A stretch of DNA of 24,799 nt. Source: a virus. The translations under genes were made by a program, and so were the position numbers. Each line of letters opens with the position of its first letter. Position 1 is the first letter of the stretch. Where the stretch lies: positions 1-24,799 of the IMG/VR virus record IMGVR_UViG_3300030451_000474; one strand, 5' to 3'. The notes under the pieces are model-generated. The model saw only the letters and a program-made list of their open reading frames with translations. It searched no databases and was not told where the DNA came from. This document shows, piece after piece, positions 16,225-23,316 of the stretch.

Positions 16225-16565
16225 TGTAGTTTCCCAAAATCAATCTTGACGATGTTGGAGTCGGGCAAATGCTCTACTGTAGCTTCGCTGTCTGCCTCTT
16301 CTATGAAGGCTTCTTTCGTAGCTTGAAATCTCATACGAGCCAAGCCTGCACTCATTACACGTTCGAAGTCATTCTCTAGAAGCTCCATCATACCTGCCAG
16401 CATGATTGCACCCGCAGGGATATACTCGTCGTCTTCGTCTTCCGGCGTAGTGTCGTAGGCTGTCATTCTGACTGTGCCTTCTTCATCCCCATCTCGGATT
16501 ACGATATAATACCTGTCTTGTAGCAGGCTAGCCCTCTCTAGGGTTGTTTCAAAATCTTCAGTCAT
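16221..16565 (-). CDS. Acidic hypothetical protein (114 aa)
   Basis: I placed the start at ATG 16565 (MTEDFETTLERASLL), overlapping the endonuclease I stop by eight bases with GGAG about ten bases upstream; the frame is open further up but only through the nuclease gene. The protein has a strand-rich part (RYYIVIRDGDEEGTVRMTAY), an acidic linker (PEDEDDEY), a helical part (GAIMLAGMMELLENDFERVMSAGLARM) and an acidic tail. I recognise no domain. It is coupled to MazG downstream by ATGA. Its place between recombination and nucleotide genes suggests a role in replication or nucleotide metabolism, but nothing in the sequence proves that. Confidence 0.75.
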   Translation of the reverse strand: MTEDFETTLERASLLQDRYYIVIRDGDEEGTVRMTAYDTTPEDEDDEYIPAGAIMLAGMMELLENDFERVMSAGLARMRFQATKEAFIEEADSEATVEHLPDSNIVKIDFGKLQ

Positions 16566-16944
16566 CTTTATACCACTCCTCCGGTATCGAACCTTCAGCC
16601 CACTTAAATCCGTGCCTGTCTGCCCATGCACCGTATGTTGTCTTGCTTCCCTTATATATCTTGTTCTTAGCATTCAGAAACACTATTCGAATATCGTGAT
16701 CCGGATACTGTTCTTTGATAAGCTGCATCTTCACCCTGTCCCCTTTATCAAAGTACCCCTTCACTTCGATAAACATCTTCTGTTCCGGCAGGTAGAAGTC
16801 GGGCGTGTAGGTTCTAGGCTTAGGCACATACGTCAGCTTAACGCTCTCGTACTCGTACGGCACCTTCTTGTTAGCCAAAGACCTAGCAACGCCTAATTCA
16901 AAGTTAGAGCGAAACCCTGCCTTCTTTGCTGACGACTTTCTCAC
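16558..16944 (-). CDS. T7-like endonuclease I (Holliday junction resolvase)
   Basis: The core matches T7 gp3: FRSNFELGVARSL (Glu16), YTPDFYLP (Asp49), FIEVKGYF (Glu60, Lys62), then IRIVFLNAKNKIYKGSKTTYG and a C-terminal AEGSIPEEW. These are the catalytic residues of T7 endonuclease I (Glu20, Asp55, Glu65, Lys67). The enzyme cuts branched DNA, resolving replication and recombination junctions before packaging and helping to break host DNA. I prefer GTG 16944, giving 128 residues, because it forms a GTGA overlap with the upstream stop and has AGGA eight bases before it. ATG 17052 would add 36 basic residues but overlap the upstream gene by 112 bases. Confidence 0.9.
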   Translation of the reverse strand: MRKSSAKKAGFRSNFELGVARSLANKKVPYEYESVKLTYVPKPRTYTPDFYLPEQKMFIEVKGYFDKGDRVKMQLIKEQYPDHDIRIVFLNAKNKIYKGSKTTYGAWADRHGFKWAEGSIPEEWYKDD

Positions 16945-17321
16945 AGACGCATTCCTATTGATCCTAGACGTTTTAGCACGTACCCCGCTACCCTTGGGGA
17001 CAGTTTTTCGAGGTAACTCAGTTCGTCTGTCAACGGCTTCAGAGGAACGCATACAATAGCTCCGGATTGTGAAAGTCGGCTGATTGTCTGTATTTCGTTT
17101 TCTACCTGCAGAATGTCACGCTTCTCTGTTTCGGCATCGAAGTGACCGAATTCAGTGTAGTCGTTCAGCAGGGTCAAGGGCAGGCTTCTGTGGTCTTGAC
17201 GCAAGCGCACAACTTTCCTGCCACCGCCAATCTTCTTGACGGACTCTATAAGTACATGATGTAGATTGTCGTTTAGCTCTAGTAGCTCTTCGGAATAGTC
17301 CCGGATAAATACGAACGGCAC
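16941..17321 (-). CDS. Hypothetical protein (126 aa) between two nuclease genes
   Basis: The start is GTG 17321, one base after the stop of the Cas4/RecB-like gene, with AGGAG seven bases upstream. The sequence contains ELLELNDNLHHVLIESVKKIGGG, then a basic segment (RKVVRLRQDHRSLPL) and a C-terminal part with IVCVPLKPLTDELSYLEKL and VAGYVLKRLGSIGMRL. I do not recognise it. There are no clustered Cys or His and no membrane segment. It sits between an exonuclease and a junction resolvase in a tight operon, so a recombination or DNA-end role is possible; this is inference from context only. Confidence 0.75.
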   Translation of the reverse strand: MPFVFIRDYSEELLELNDNLHHVLIESVKKIGGGRKVVRLRQDHRSLPLTLLNDYTEFGHFDAETEKRDILQVENEIQTISRLSQSGAIVCVPLKPLTDELSYLEKLSPRVAGYVLKRLGSIGMRL

Positions 17322-17322
17322 A

Positions 17323-18216
17323 TTACATCTCCTTGTTCTTGAGACGGGTATACCAAACTTTCGGGGGGTTCTTAGCTGCCGAGGTTACTTTACCATGCAA
17401 CTGTGCGTCCGGCCAACAGTGATGCCTATAGCCGCAGAGGTTACACTCTTTTGCCAGCACCTTGTTTCCGGTGCGGATGATCTCGCCCTTGCGGCGATAG
17501 GTTTCGAATGTGTCGGGGAAAGGCTTCGAAAATTTGACATTAGGGTCTGTCAAAAGTTTGACACGACGCTTGGCTTCCGCGAGGTATTCTTCTTTGTCTT
17601 CTTGGCACCAATCCGGAACCTCTACGACAGCTACCTCACCGCTGGACTTGTTGACCACAATCCAGCCACCGAAGGGCATACCGACGGCCTCGGAGTACAG
17701 AAAGCCCTGCATTACGTAGCCAAAGGGATCGTCCTTCTTAATGCCCTCGTAGCCTTCGTAACCAGTGAACTTAGACTTGTATGCGTAGTCACTGGCAGAC
17801 TTGATATCCCACACCTTCTCCACACCACTCTCGTCGCGTATGATGACGTCGAGGGTGCCCTTGACTACGATGCCGTCAAGATCAAGCTCGACAGGTCGCT
17901 GATAGTCAACAATGTCTACCCCTGCCTCTTTCATAATGAGCATGATGATGCTCTCGGTGATGTCACCGAACAGGAATCTGAAAAGAGTATTGTAAGACAT
18001 CGACTCTTCGATGCCCTGCTTGTCAAGTATCTGTTGACAGATAGGTCGGCCTAGTCCCGACATACGAATACGCCACTCTCCCTTCTTACGAGAGAGTTGG
18101 GTTTCTGTCGAGGCCCGACAGTCTTCTGCAAACTCTTGAAGAACTGACGGGGGAACATCAGTGTCCCCCCGCAGCGCCCTAGACATAAAGTCTTGGATGT
18201 TAAGCAGCGTCAGCAT
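17323..18216 (-). CDS. Cas4/RecB-like PD-(D/E)XK exonuclease with Cys cluster
   Basis: In this 297-residue protein the nuclease residues are Glu88 (ITESII), Asp123 (GTLDVII), Asp137-Ile-Lys139 (VWDIKSAS) and Gln170 (GYVMQGFLY), as in the RecB/Cas4 family. Near the C-terminus are Cys258, Cys261 and Cys267 (CNLCGYRHHC), with Cys60 upstream as a likely fourth ligand, the arrangement of a Cas4-type 4Fe-4S cluster. I infer a DNA exonuclease for recombination or host DNA breakdown. ATG 18216 has GGAG seven bases upstream; the GTG just before it is less well placed. The first 17 bases overlap the upstream gene. No cas1 or cas2 gene and no CRISPR array is present, so a phage replication role is more likely than spacer capture. 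Confidence 0.88.
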   Translation of the reverse strand: MLTLLNIQDFMSRALRGDTDVPPSVLQEFAEDCRASTETQLSRKKGEWRIRMSGLGRPICQQILDKQGIEESMSYNTLFRFLFGDITESIIMLIMKEAGVDIVDYQRPVELDLDGIVVKGTLDVIIRDESGVEKVWDIKSASDYAYKSKFTGYEGYEGIKKDDPFGYVMQGFLYSEAVGMPFGGWIVVNKSSGEVAVVEVPDWCQEDKEEYLAEAKRRVKLLTDPNVKFSKPFPDTFETYRRKGEIIRTGNKVLAKECNLCGYRHHCWPDAQLHGKVTSAAKNPPKVWYTRLKNKEM

Positions 18217-19066
18217 CACCGAACTCCGCAGCTAAGTCAACGTCCTCTTGAGAGGCCATAGCTTTCACTGCCCCGCGATGCTCGGTCATCACTGTATCGT
18301 TATGACCTTTCACCGTATCGGCGAACAAGGTAAACAAGTCCTTGTCGGAGTCACTGATGCTTACTGTCTCGCCCATTTGAGCAACAGGCGTCCAGTAAGT
18401 CACACTGCCCTTTTTGTTCTTCATCGTAGAGAGCTTCATCTCTACACAAGCCATGAGCTTGTTCTTCTTCGTCAGCCCGTCGATGAAGTCAGAGATCGGC
18501 TTGAAGCCGGAACGCTTAAAGTAAGCGATCATTGGCTCGTCCGAAAGCTCGAAAGTATCACCGTCGGCATTTTTGAAGGTGCCTGCGATACGTCCGTAGA
18601 TGACTTGGTTACATACAACCGCACGAGAGTTGATGTACGATGGGTCATCCTTGTCGAGGGCATTCTCCTCGTCGCGGGTCAAGCGGCCACACTTGTTGCC
18701 ACCTGCACTGTCCGGAAACGATCCCCCGAAAGACGTCTTCTGAACGGACTTAGAGGCGAAACCACCCCTGCCCTCATTCATCTCCGCGTCCCACAGGCTG
18801 TATTCGAAAGTCCGAAGAAGGGGACGCACTACTACTTCGTCAGCGTAGAGCATCTGCCCACCGTGGAAAATCTTCCACGTTCCACGAGCCAAAGGCCGAC
18901 CATCGTCAGTCTCGGTATCGTAGTTGATATTCAGTCGGGGAAGCCCGACACGTTCTTGCACGGCACCTTGTCCGGTCATCTCCATCAGCGACTCAACGTC
19001 GTCATTCCGGAAAGCCTTCGCCATTGCGCCGAAGTCGTCAAGTTCCATAAGTTCATTCCCATCCAT
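18200..19066 (-). CDS. Probable single-stranded DNA-binding protein
   Basis: This 288-residue protein is encoded directly after the polymerase and before the exonuclease. Its N-terminus is acidic (ELMELDDFGAMAKAF); the middle is rich in strand-like segments with Lys, Arg and aromatic residues (LARGTWKIFHGGQMLYADEVVVRPLLRTFEYS). Cys at 126 and 152 lie within Gly- and Arg-containing loops. It ends in an acidic tail (QEDVDLAAEFGDADAA), as SSB proteins do to bind partner proteins. I recall proteins of this type annotated as ssDNA-binding in marine podoviruses, but the OB-fold cannot be proven by eye. The start ATG follows AAGGAG nine bases upstream. Confidence 0.7.
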   Translation of the reverse strand: MDGNELMELDDFGAMAKAFRNDDVESLMEMTGQGAVQERVGLPRLNINYDTETDDGRPLARGTWKIFHGGQMLYADEVVVRPLLRTFEYSLWDAEMNEGRGGFASKSVQKTSFGGSFPDSAGGNKCGRLTRDEENALDKDDPSYINSRAVVCNQVIYGRIAGTFKNADGDTFELSDEPMIAYFKRSGFKPISDFIDGLTKKNKLMACVEMKLSTMKNKKGSVTYWTPVAQMGETVSISDSDKDLFTLFADTVKGHNDTVMTEHRGAVKAMASQEDVDLAAEFGDADAA

Positions 19067-19104
19067 GTTCCTAAACTCCTTTACATGAGGGTGGTAGATT
19101 GATC

Positions 19105-20640
19105 TTAGCCATATACAACGTCTAAGTCAAGCCAGTTTTTGCCTGCCTTTATTTCTATTCCAACAGGCATGTCATACGCAATACCATATCTTCTCATAGT
19201 TTCAAAGGGAAGAGATAGCATGGCGTGTTTCATAAGATCGATACACGTGTCAAATTCATCCGGATGGACATCCATCACAATCGAATCGTGTACCGTATTG
19301 CAGATCACGCTTTGTAGGTCCGCATCCTTTACCGCCTTGTGCAGAGACACAAGAGCGATAGGTAGCAGGTCTGCCGTGGCAAATCCCTGCACAGGATAGT
19401 TGCAGATGTTAGTCCTGTTCGTAGCTGTACCGTAGGGCGTCCAACGAGCGTCCGGGAAGGCGTACTGACGTCCCGAAGGTAGGGTGATGACCCTTTTCTC
19501 TACAGCCTCTCTCTGAAGCTCGTCGTGCCATTCAGTGACCTTTTCGTACTTCTCCTTGAAAGCACGATAGTAGTTCTTCTGTTCCGGGGTGCCGCTGGTG
19601 CCGCCATACAGAGGCTTGAAGGTGTGTGCCTTAGCATCTTGCCGCGAACAGCCGATGATCGACGCAGTGTAGCTGTGTACATCTGTACCATTGACGACAT
19701 CATCGTAGGCTTGCTGATCCTTGGCAAGAAACCCTGCTACCCGAAACTCTAGTTGAGAGTAGTCCCCTTCCACAATCTTTCCGCCGTCAAAACGACTCTC
19801 GACAACCTTCCGGATTTCGAAAGTGCTGCCGCGAGGCATATTTTGGAAGTTAGGATTGCGGCTCGAAAGGCGACCCGTCGCCGTAATCGTCTGCTGAAAC
19901 TCCGGGTGTATGAAAGCATTCGCATCGACATTGTTCTTCATCCCCTCAACAAACGTACTAAGATAGGTGCGTAAGGCGTTATATCTAACGTACTTTTCTA
20001 CAAACACACGGGCTTCACCTGTAAGTACAGTGAAGAAGTTTTCAAGTGTTTCACGATCAGTGCGGAAGCCTGCGGACGCTACATCCATAGGATTGCGCGG
20101 TATCATCTTGAAGCCTGCCACTTCATTAGTGTTATGATAGATGACGCCTGCCCCGTTACAGTGGGTGCATATACGCACTGCCTTGCCGGGACTCCCATCC
20201 TTGCGAGGCGGAGAGAACCTTCCCGTGCCTGCACAGTGACTACAGTGTTCCGCCCGTGTCTTGTACACTACTTTGGTATTTCGTGACACGTTGGCAGCAA
20301 ACTCTCGGGGCGTCATACGAGGACGCATCTTCGGCTTGGCAGTGGCCCCGCGTATCTCCGTGCCTAGATTGAAGATGCTCTTCCATGTGCCCTTGTTAAG
20401 AACGGCCCGTGAGTAGAACAATCTAGATTTGTCGTCCGGACTGTTTAGGTTCACGGGTGTATCGCCCATAGCCTCTTGAGCTAGGTCACGCAACTCACCT
20501 TCTAGAATGAGTAGTTCCTGTCTGTACTGATCTTCGATCTCTTCAAGCGTGTCAAGATTGATCTTCAGTCCGCTGCGTTCGATATCACAGAGAACATCCG
20601 TCATCTCCATAGACAGTTTAATTGTCGGTACGAGGCTCAC
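19105..20640 (-). CDS. polA: Family A DNA polymerase (polymerase domain) with DnaJ-type zinc insertion
   Basis: This 511-residue replicative polymerase lacks a fused exonuclease domain. Motifs in order are TGRLSSRNPNFQN (255-267), motif A DYSQLE with Asp293, motif B Arg333-Lys337-Phe341-Tyr345 (KAHTFKPLYG) and motif C His451-Asp452-Ser453. Phe341 corresponds to E. coli Phe762; in marine phages Phe or Tyr at this place has been linked to a lytic life style. Before the palm are two DnaJ-like motifs, CSHCAGTG (133-140) and CTHCNGAG (158-165), enough to hold one zinc. The insertion lies where T7 gp5 has its thioredoxin-binding loop. Start GTG 20640 has GAGGAG seven bases upstream and overlaps the exonuclease gene. 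Confidence 0.95.
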   Translation of the reverse strand: MSLVPTIKLSMEMTDVLCDIERSGLKINLDTLEEIEDQYRQELLILEGELRDLAQEAMGDTPVNLNSPDDKSRLFYSRAVLNKGTWKSIFNLGTEIRGATAKPKMRPRMTPREFAANVSRNTKVVYKTRAEHCSHCAGTGRFSPPRKDGSPGKAVRICTHCNGAGVIYHNTNEVAGFKMIPRNPMDVASAGFRTDRETLENFFTVLTGEARVFVEKYVRYNALRTYLSTFVEGMKNNVDANAFIHPEFQQTITATGRLSSRNPNFQNMPRGSTFEIRKVVESRFDGGKIVEGDYSQLEFRVAGFLAKDQQAYDDVVNGTDVHSYTASIIGCSRQDAKAHTFKPLYGGTSGTPEQKNYYRAFKEKYEKVTEWHDELQREAVEKRVITLPSGRQYAFPDARWTPYGTATNRTNICNYPVQGFATADLLPIALVSLHKAVKDADLQSVICNTVHDSIVMDVHPDEFDTCIDLMKHAMLSLPFETMRRYGIAYDMPVGIEIKAGKNWLDLDVVYG

Positions 20641-21181
20641 TGTATATCTCCTCAAATGTTGTGCCCAGCTTTTCTAGCTGTGCGAGAGCTATCTCTTCGG
20701 TAGCCATAACGTCAGCTATTCCATACTCTCGTACGATGTCCCACGGGATGTCGTAGAACGTGTACCCCTCCTCAAGGTACGGTACAACGAGGTCTTTCTC
20801 TTTCTTGGTGACGTTATACTTCTCTGCAAGACTAGCAAGTCCAAGAGGCCGACTTTGCGATCTCGCGAGTATATATTCCGCCACCATCGTATCGTAGACA
20901 TTACCATCGTAAACAAAACCACACTCCCTTATCCATGCCAAGTCGAACTTGACGTTGTGACCGACAATGACGTCGGCGTGATCTAGTGCTAGTTGAAACT
21001 TCTCCGCAGCGGCCTGTGTCGGAGGTTCAGTCGAATGATAGTAACAGTCGTAGTCTACACCACTGACTAGCCACTTGTAACCTACAGAGACGAGATGATT
21101 GCCAAAGTAAGGCAGAGGGGTATGCCCACCGCCTGTCTTCTCCTTGTGCGTAGTCTCTACATCAAACGTAAGAACATTCAT
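20618..21181 (-). CDS. Stand-alone 3'-5' exonuclease (proofreading domain of the polymerase)
   Basis: This 187-residue protein is a DnaQ-like RNase H fold. Exo I is FDVET (Asp7, Glu9), Exo II is GHNVKFDLAW (Asp80) and Exo III is YGIAD (Tyr153, Asp157); all four acidic metal ligands are present. The pattern matches the proofreading domain of family A polymerases, here encoded apart from the polymerase domain, with the two genes overlapping by 23 bases. I infer that the product works in trans with the polymerase. ATG 21181 has GGAG eight bases upstream; the GTG three codons earlier is closer to that site and less likely. The length is that of a bare exonuclease domain. Confidence 0.93.
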   Translation of the reverse strand: MNVLTFDVETTHKEKTGGGHTPLPYFGNHLVSVGYKWLVSGVDYDCYYHSTEPPTQAAAEKFQLALDHADVIVGHNVKFDLAWIRECGFVYDGNVYDTMVAEYILARSQSRPLGLASLAEKYNVTKKEKDLVVPYLEEGYTFYDIPWDIVREYGIADVMATEEIALAQLEKLGTTFEEIYSEPRTDN

Positions 21182-21186
21182 TATAA

Positions 21187-21294
21187 TCACTCCGCCAGCG
21201 CAGCAAACAGTATGCCTGCGCCAACAACTGACGTTGCAGGTTCACCGTGGCCCATCATCAACAAGCCAAGTAGTAGCATAACCATAGCCCACAT
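21187..21294 (-). CDS. 35-residue membrane microprotein
   Basis: ATG 21294 overlaps the helicase stop as TGATG. The stop is five bases before the exonuclease start, and GGAG near its end serves as the exonuclease ribosome site. The product is almost wholly hydrophobic: an N-terminal stretch (MWAMVMLLLGLLMM), a short polar turn (GHGEPATS) and a second stretch (VVGAGILFAALAE). This could be a helical hairpin or one bent membrane helix. I recognise no family. Position in the replication core suggests an early role such as membrane attachment of replication proteins or effects on the host envelope; a small holin-type protein is the alternative. Both are inference. Confidence 0.6.
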   Translation of the reverse strand: MWAMVMLLLGLLMMGHGEPATSVVGAGILFAALAE

Positions 21295-22523
21295 CAGTAG
21301 TACACCCCCTTGTGAACGTCGATATGCGTATTGATAGGACCGTGCCAACCGTTCAGTTTATTCTTAGATATACACAGTATACGCATCGTGTTTTCGATGT
21401 CACTGCCGCCGGTCTTGGCAATACCTAGAATGATGTCAGCCTCGCCTGCCTTGCCTGTCCGAGAGTTGTCCATCATAGAGAAGTCAATAAACTGACGGTC
21501 CTCGGCCTCGTACGATGCTTGGCACACTGCCCATATCAATGCGTCGTTACGCTTGGCAATCTCACGAGCGTTGACATAAATCTCCTTCAGCTTCTCGTCC
21601 CCTCGGCTGTACTCACCCTTGATCCGGAACTTGTCTAGCTGATCCATGAAGATGATGTCCGGTTTGTTCAGCTTGATGAACTCGTCGGCCTCTTCCACTG
21701 ATGTGCCCACAGACCGCATGATGCGGAAGAAGGGCTGTATCTCGTTGATGTACCGCTCGTTGTACATAGCGCGGTTCTCATTCAACTCGGCGCGTGTCAC
21801 ACAGAAGTAGCTCTGACACAGACGAATCTTGATCTTCTCGGCTCGTTCCTCATTGGCCCAATACAAGACCTTGAAGCCTTGTCGTATGTAAGACGCGGCG
21901 AGGAAACAACAGAAAGTAGTTTTGCCGGATTCCGGACGAGCGAAGATGATACCTAAGTTACCCCGATCTAGACCCTCAACTCTCTCCCGGATCAGATCGA
22001 ATTCGAAAGGGAAATCGGGAGGCCCACCATGATCCTCTAACAGTTCAAGCAGACCCTCTGTCACTTCAGAGTAAGTAGTCTTGTCGCTGATCCTGCCGTC
22101 TTCTACGGTTTCGATCATACGGCGCAGTTCGCCGAACTCCTCACTGTCTCCGGTGAATATCTCTATGGCCTTCTCGCCGATCTGCCTAGCACGATCCCGT
22201 AGCCAAAAGCTGTTCACCAAATCCATATGCAAGTCGATGTTGTCCGGATTGCCGGGAGACAGTTCTGCGATTAGCTCGTGTGCCCGTTCCCGTGTGCTGT
22301 CCGGCATGGCTGGATTGCGATCATCAAACAGGACAGCCAACTCTCCGACAGTCAAGTCCTTACCATACTTGGTATGGCAGAAAGATATGACATCGAACAC
22401 GTCCCGCATCTCTCGCGAAAACATGTCTCTGTTTACTATGTTTGCAACCTTGCCAAAGAAGTCGCTACTGAGGCAAAACCCCAGCACTTGCTTATCTGTT
22501 GATTTGGCGTCGTAAGAAATCAT
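21294..22523 (-). CDS. dnaB: Replicative DNA helicase (DnaB-like, RecA fold)
   Basis: This 409-residue protein has an N-terminal helical domain (residues 1-150) followed by an F4-type ATPase core. Walker A is RPESGKTT (196-203), the catalytic-glutamate region is YWANEER (221-227), Walker B is DIIFMD (289-294) and the H3 region is WAVCQAS with Gln335. The enzyme unwinds the fork as a hexamer and works with the primase encoded just upstream. T7 carries both functions in gp4; here they are two overlapping genes (32 bases). ATG 22523 has GGAA about seven bases upstream. The length is a little shorter than bacterial DnaB, as expected for phage versions. Confidence 0.93.
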   Translation of the reverse strand: MISYDAKSTDKQVLGFCLSSDFFGKVANIVNRDMFSREMRDVFDVISFCHTKYGKDLTVGELAVLFDDRNPAMPDSTRERAHELIAELSPGNPDNIDLHMDLVNSFWLRDRARQIGEKAIEIFTGDSEEFGELRRMIETVEDGRISDKTTYSEVTEGLLELLEDHGGPPDFPFEFDLIRERVEGLDRGNLGIIFARPESGKTTFCCFLAASYIRQGFKVLYWANEERAEKIKIRLCQSYFCVTRAELNENRAMYNERYINEIQPFFRIMRSVGTSVEEADEFIKLNKPDIIFMDQLDKFRIKGEYSRGDEKLKEIYVNAREIAKRNDALIWAVCQASYEAEDRQFIDFSMMDNSRTGKAGEADIILGIAKTGGSDIENTMRILCISKNKLNGWHGPINTHIDVHKGVYY

Positions 22524-23316
22524 CCCGTTCTTCCCTTTCCATATTCTTCAAGTCGTTGTTCAGCACCGCTAGCTTTGCTGGGACACCCTCTTGTACCAGC
22601 ACTCGTACCATCTCTATAGCCTTGTCGGTGGCATCTTTGTCAAGAGCCACGATGACCTTATCGTAACGTCGCAGGACATCGATGTGTTCCTGTAACAGGT
22701 TAGTGCCCATCAAAGCCACGCCTGTCATCTGATGGGAACAGCTACAGGCACTAGCGCAATCCTCTACAACGATAGCTACAGAGTGTTCCCCACAGATGAA
22801 CGGCTGCTTACTGTTTGCGTATCTGTACCACTTTGGTCCTGTCCCGTTTATCAATCGCCCGACAGCATCCACAATCACACCTCTCTTCTTCACCAAAAAG
22901 ACCACACGGTTCTTCTTGACGTCGTAGCGTATGTCGGCGCGATTTTGTAAGTATGAATCATATACCCCCACCTTACGAAGGTACACTTCCGCGTCTAAGC
23001 TGCGGGACAGCGGCACAAACGTGTGGGGTATTTCGTAAACAGAATCAGATACTTGAGGGTCCGCAGTCGATGTGCGCTTGGTAAAAACACTCGCTGCGTT
23101 TTCAGAATTCAGTGTCACGCCAGTATATCCCTTCACATTGCAGTCAGCATGAAAGCAGTACCACTTTCGTTGTAGGCCGTCGTCTGTCACACTGAATGTA
23201 TTCTTTGCGCCACACACAGGACAGTCGTATCGTGCGGTGGTCAAAGCCGGTATTTGCAGAGACTCAACGTGCCCCTCTAACCATGACGGCTTATCGATCA
23301 TCCGTAAATTCCCCAT
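22492..23316 (-). CDS. DNA primase (zinc-binding and TOPRIM domains)
   Basis: In this 274-residue protein the N-terminal zinc site is Cys32/Cys35 (CPVCGAKNTF) with Cys54/Cys59 (WYCFHADC). The TOPRIM fold is at about 180-230, with Glu185 (VVEDCAS) and Asp226/Asp228 (VALDKDAT). This matches the primase half of T7 gp4, which makes RNA primers for lagging-strand synthesis. ATG 23316 overlaps the preceding stop as TGATG; ATG 23301 has GGGGAA seven bases upstream and is a fair alternative that would shorten the protein by five residues. The C-terminus overlaps the helicase gene, which fits a split primase-helicase working as a complex. Confidence 0.92.
   Translation of the reverse strand: MGNLRMIDKPSWLEGHVESLQIPALTTARYDCPVCGAKNTFSVTDDGLQRKWYCFHADCNVKGYTGVTLNSENAASVFTKRTSTADPQVSDSVYEIPHTFVPLSRSLDAEVYLRKVGVYDSYLQNRADIRYDVKKNRVVFLVKKRGVIVDAVGRLINGTGPKWYRYANSKQPFICGEHSVAIVVEDCASACSCSHQMTGVALMGTNLLQEHIDVLRRYDKVIVALDKDATDKAIEMVRVLVQEGVPAKLAVLNNDLKNMEREERDDFLRRQINR

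Noticed and set aside
17323-18216. Cas4-like nuclease as part of a CRISPR system
   Set aside because: There is no CRISPR array, cas1 or cas2 in the window, and the gene sits in a phage replication operon where RecB/Cas4-like nucleases are common.
18248-19102. Long + strand open frame (284 codons) opposite the ssDNA-binding protein gene
   Set aside because: It is antisense to a well-supported gene, rich in unlikely His/Cys/Val runs, and has no ribosome site or operon context. It follows from the codon use of the opposite strand.
20600-20660. Programmed frameshift joining exonuclease and polymerase
   Set aside because: A +1 shift would be needed, and I see no slippery run or following structure; the polymerase gene has its own GAGGAG and GTG start.
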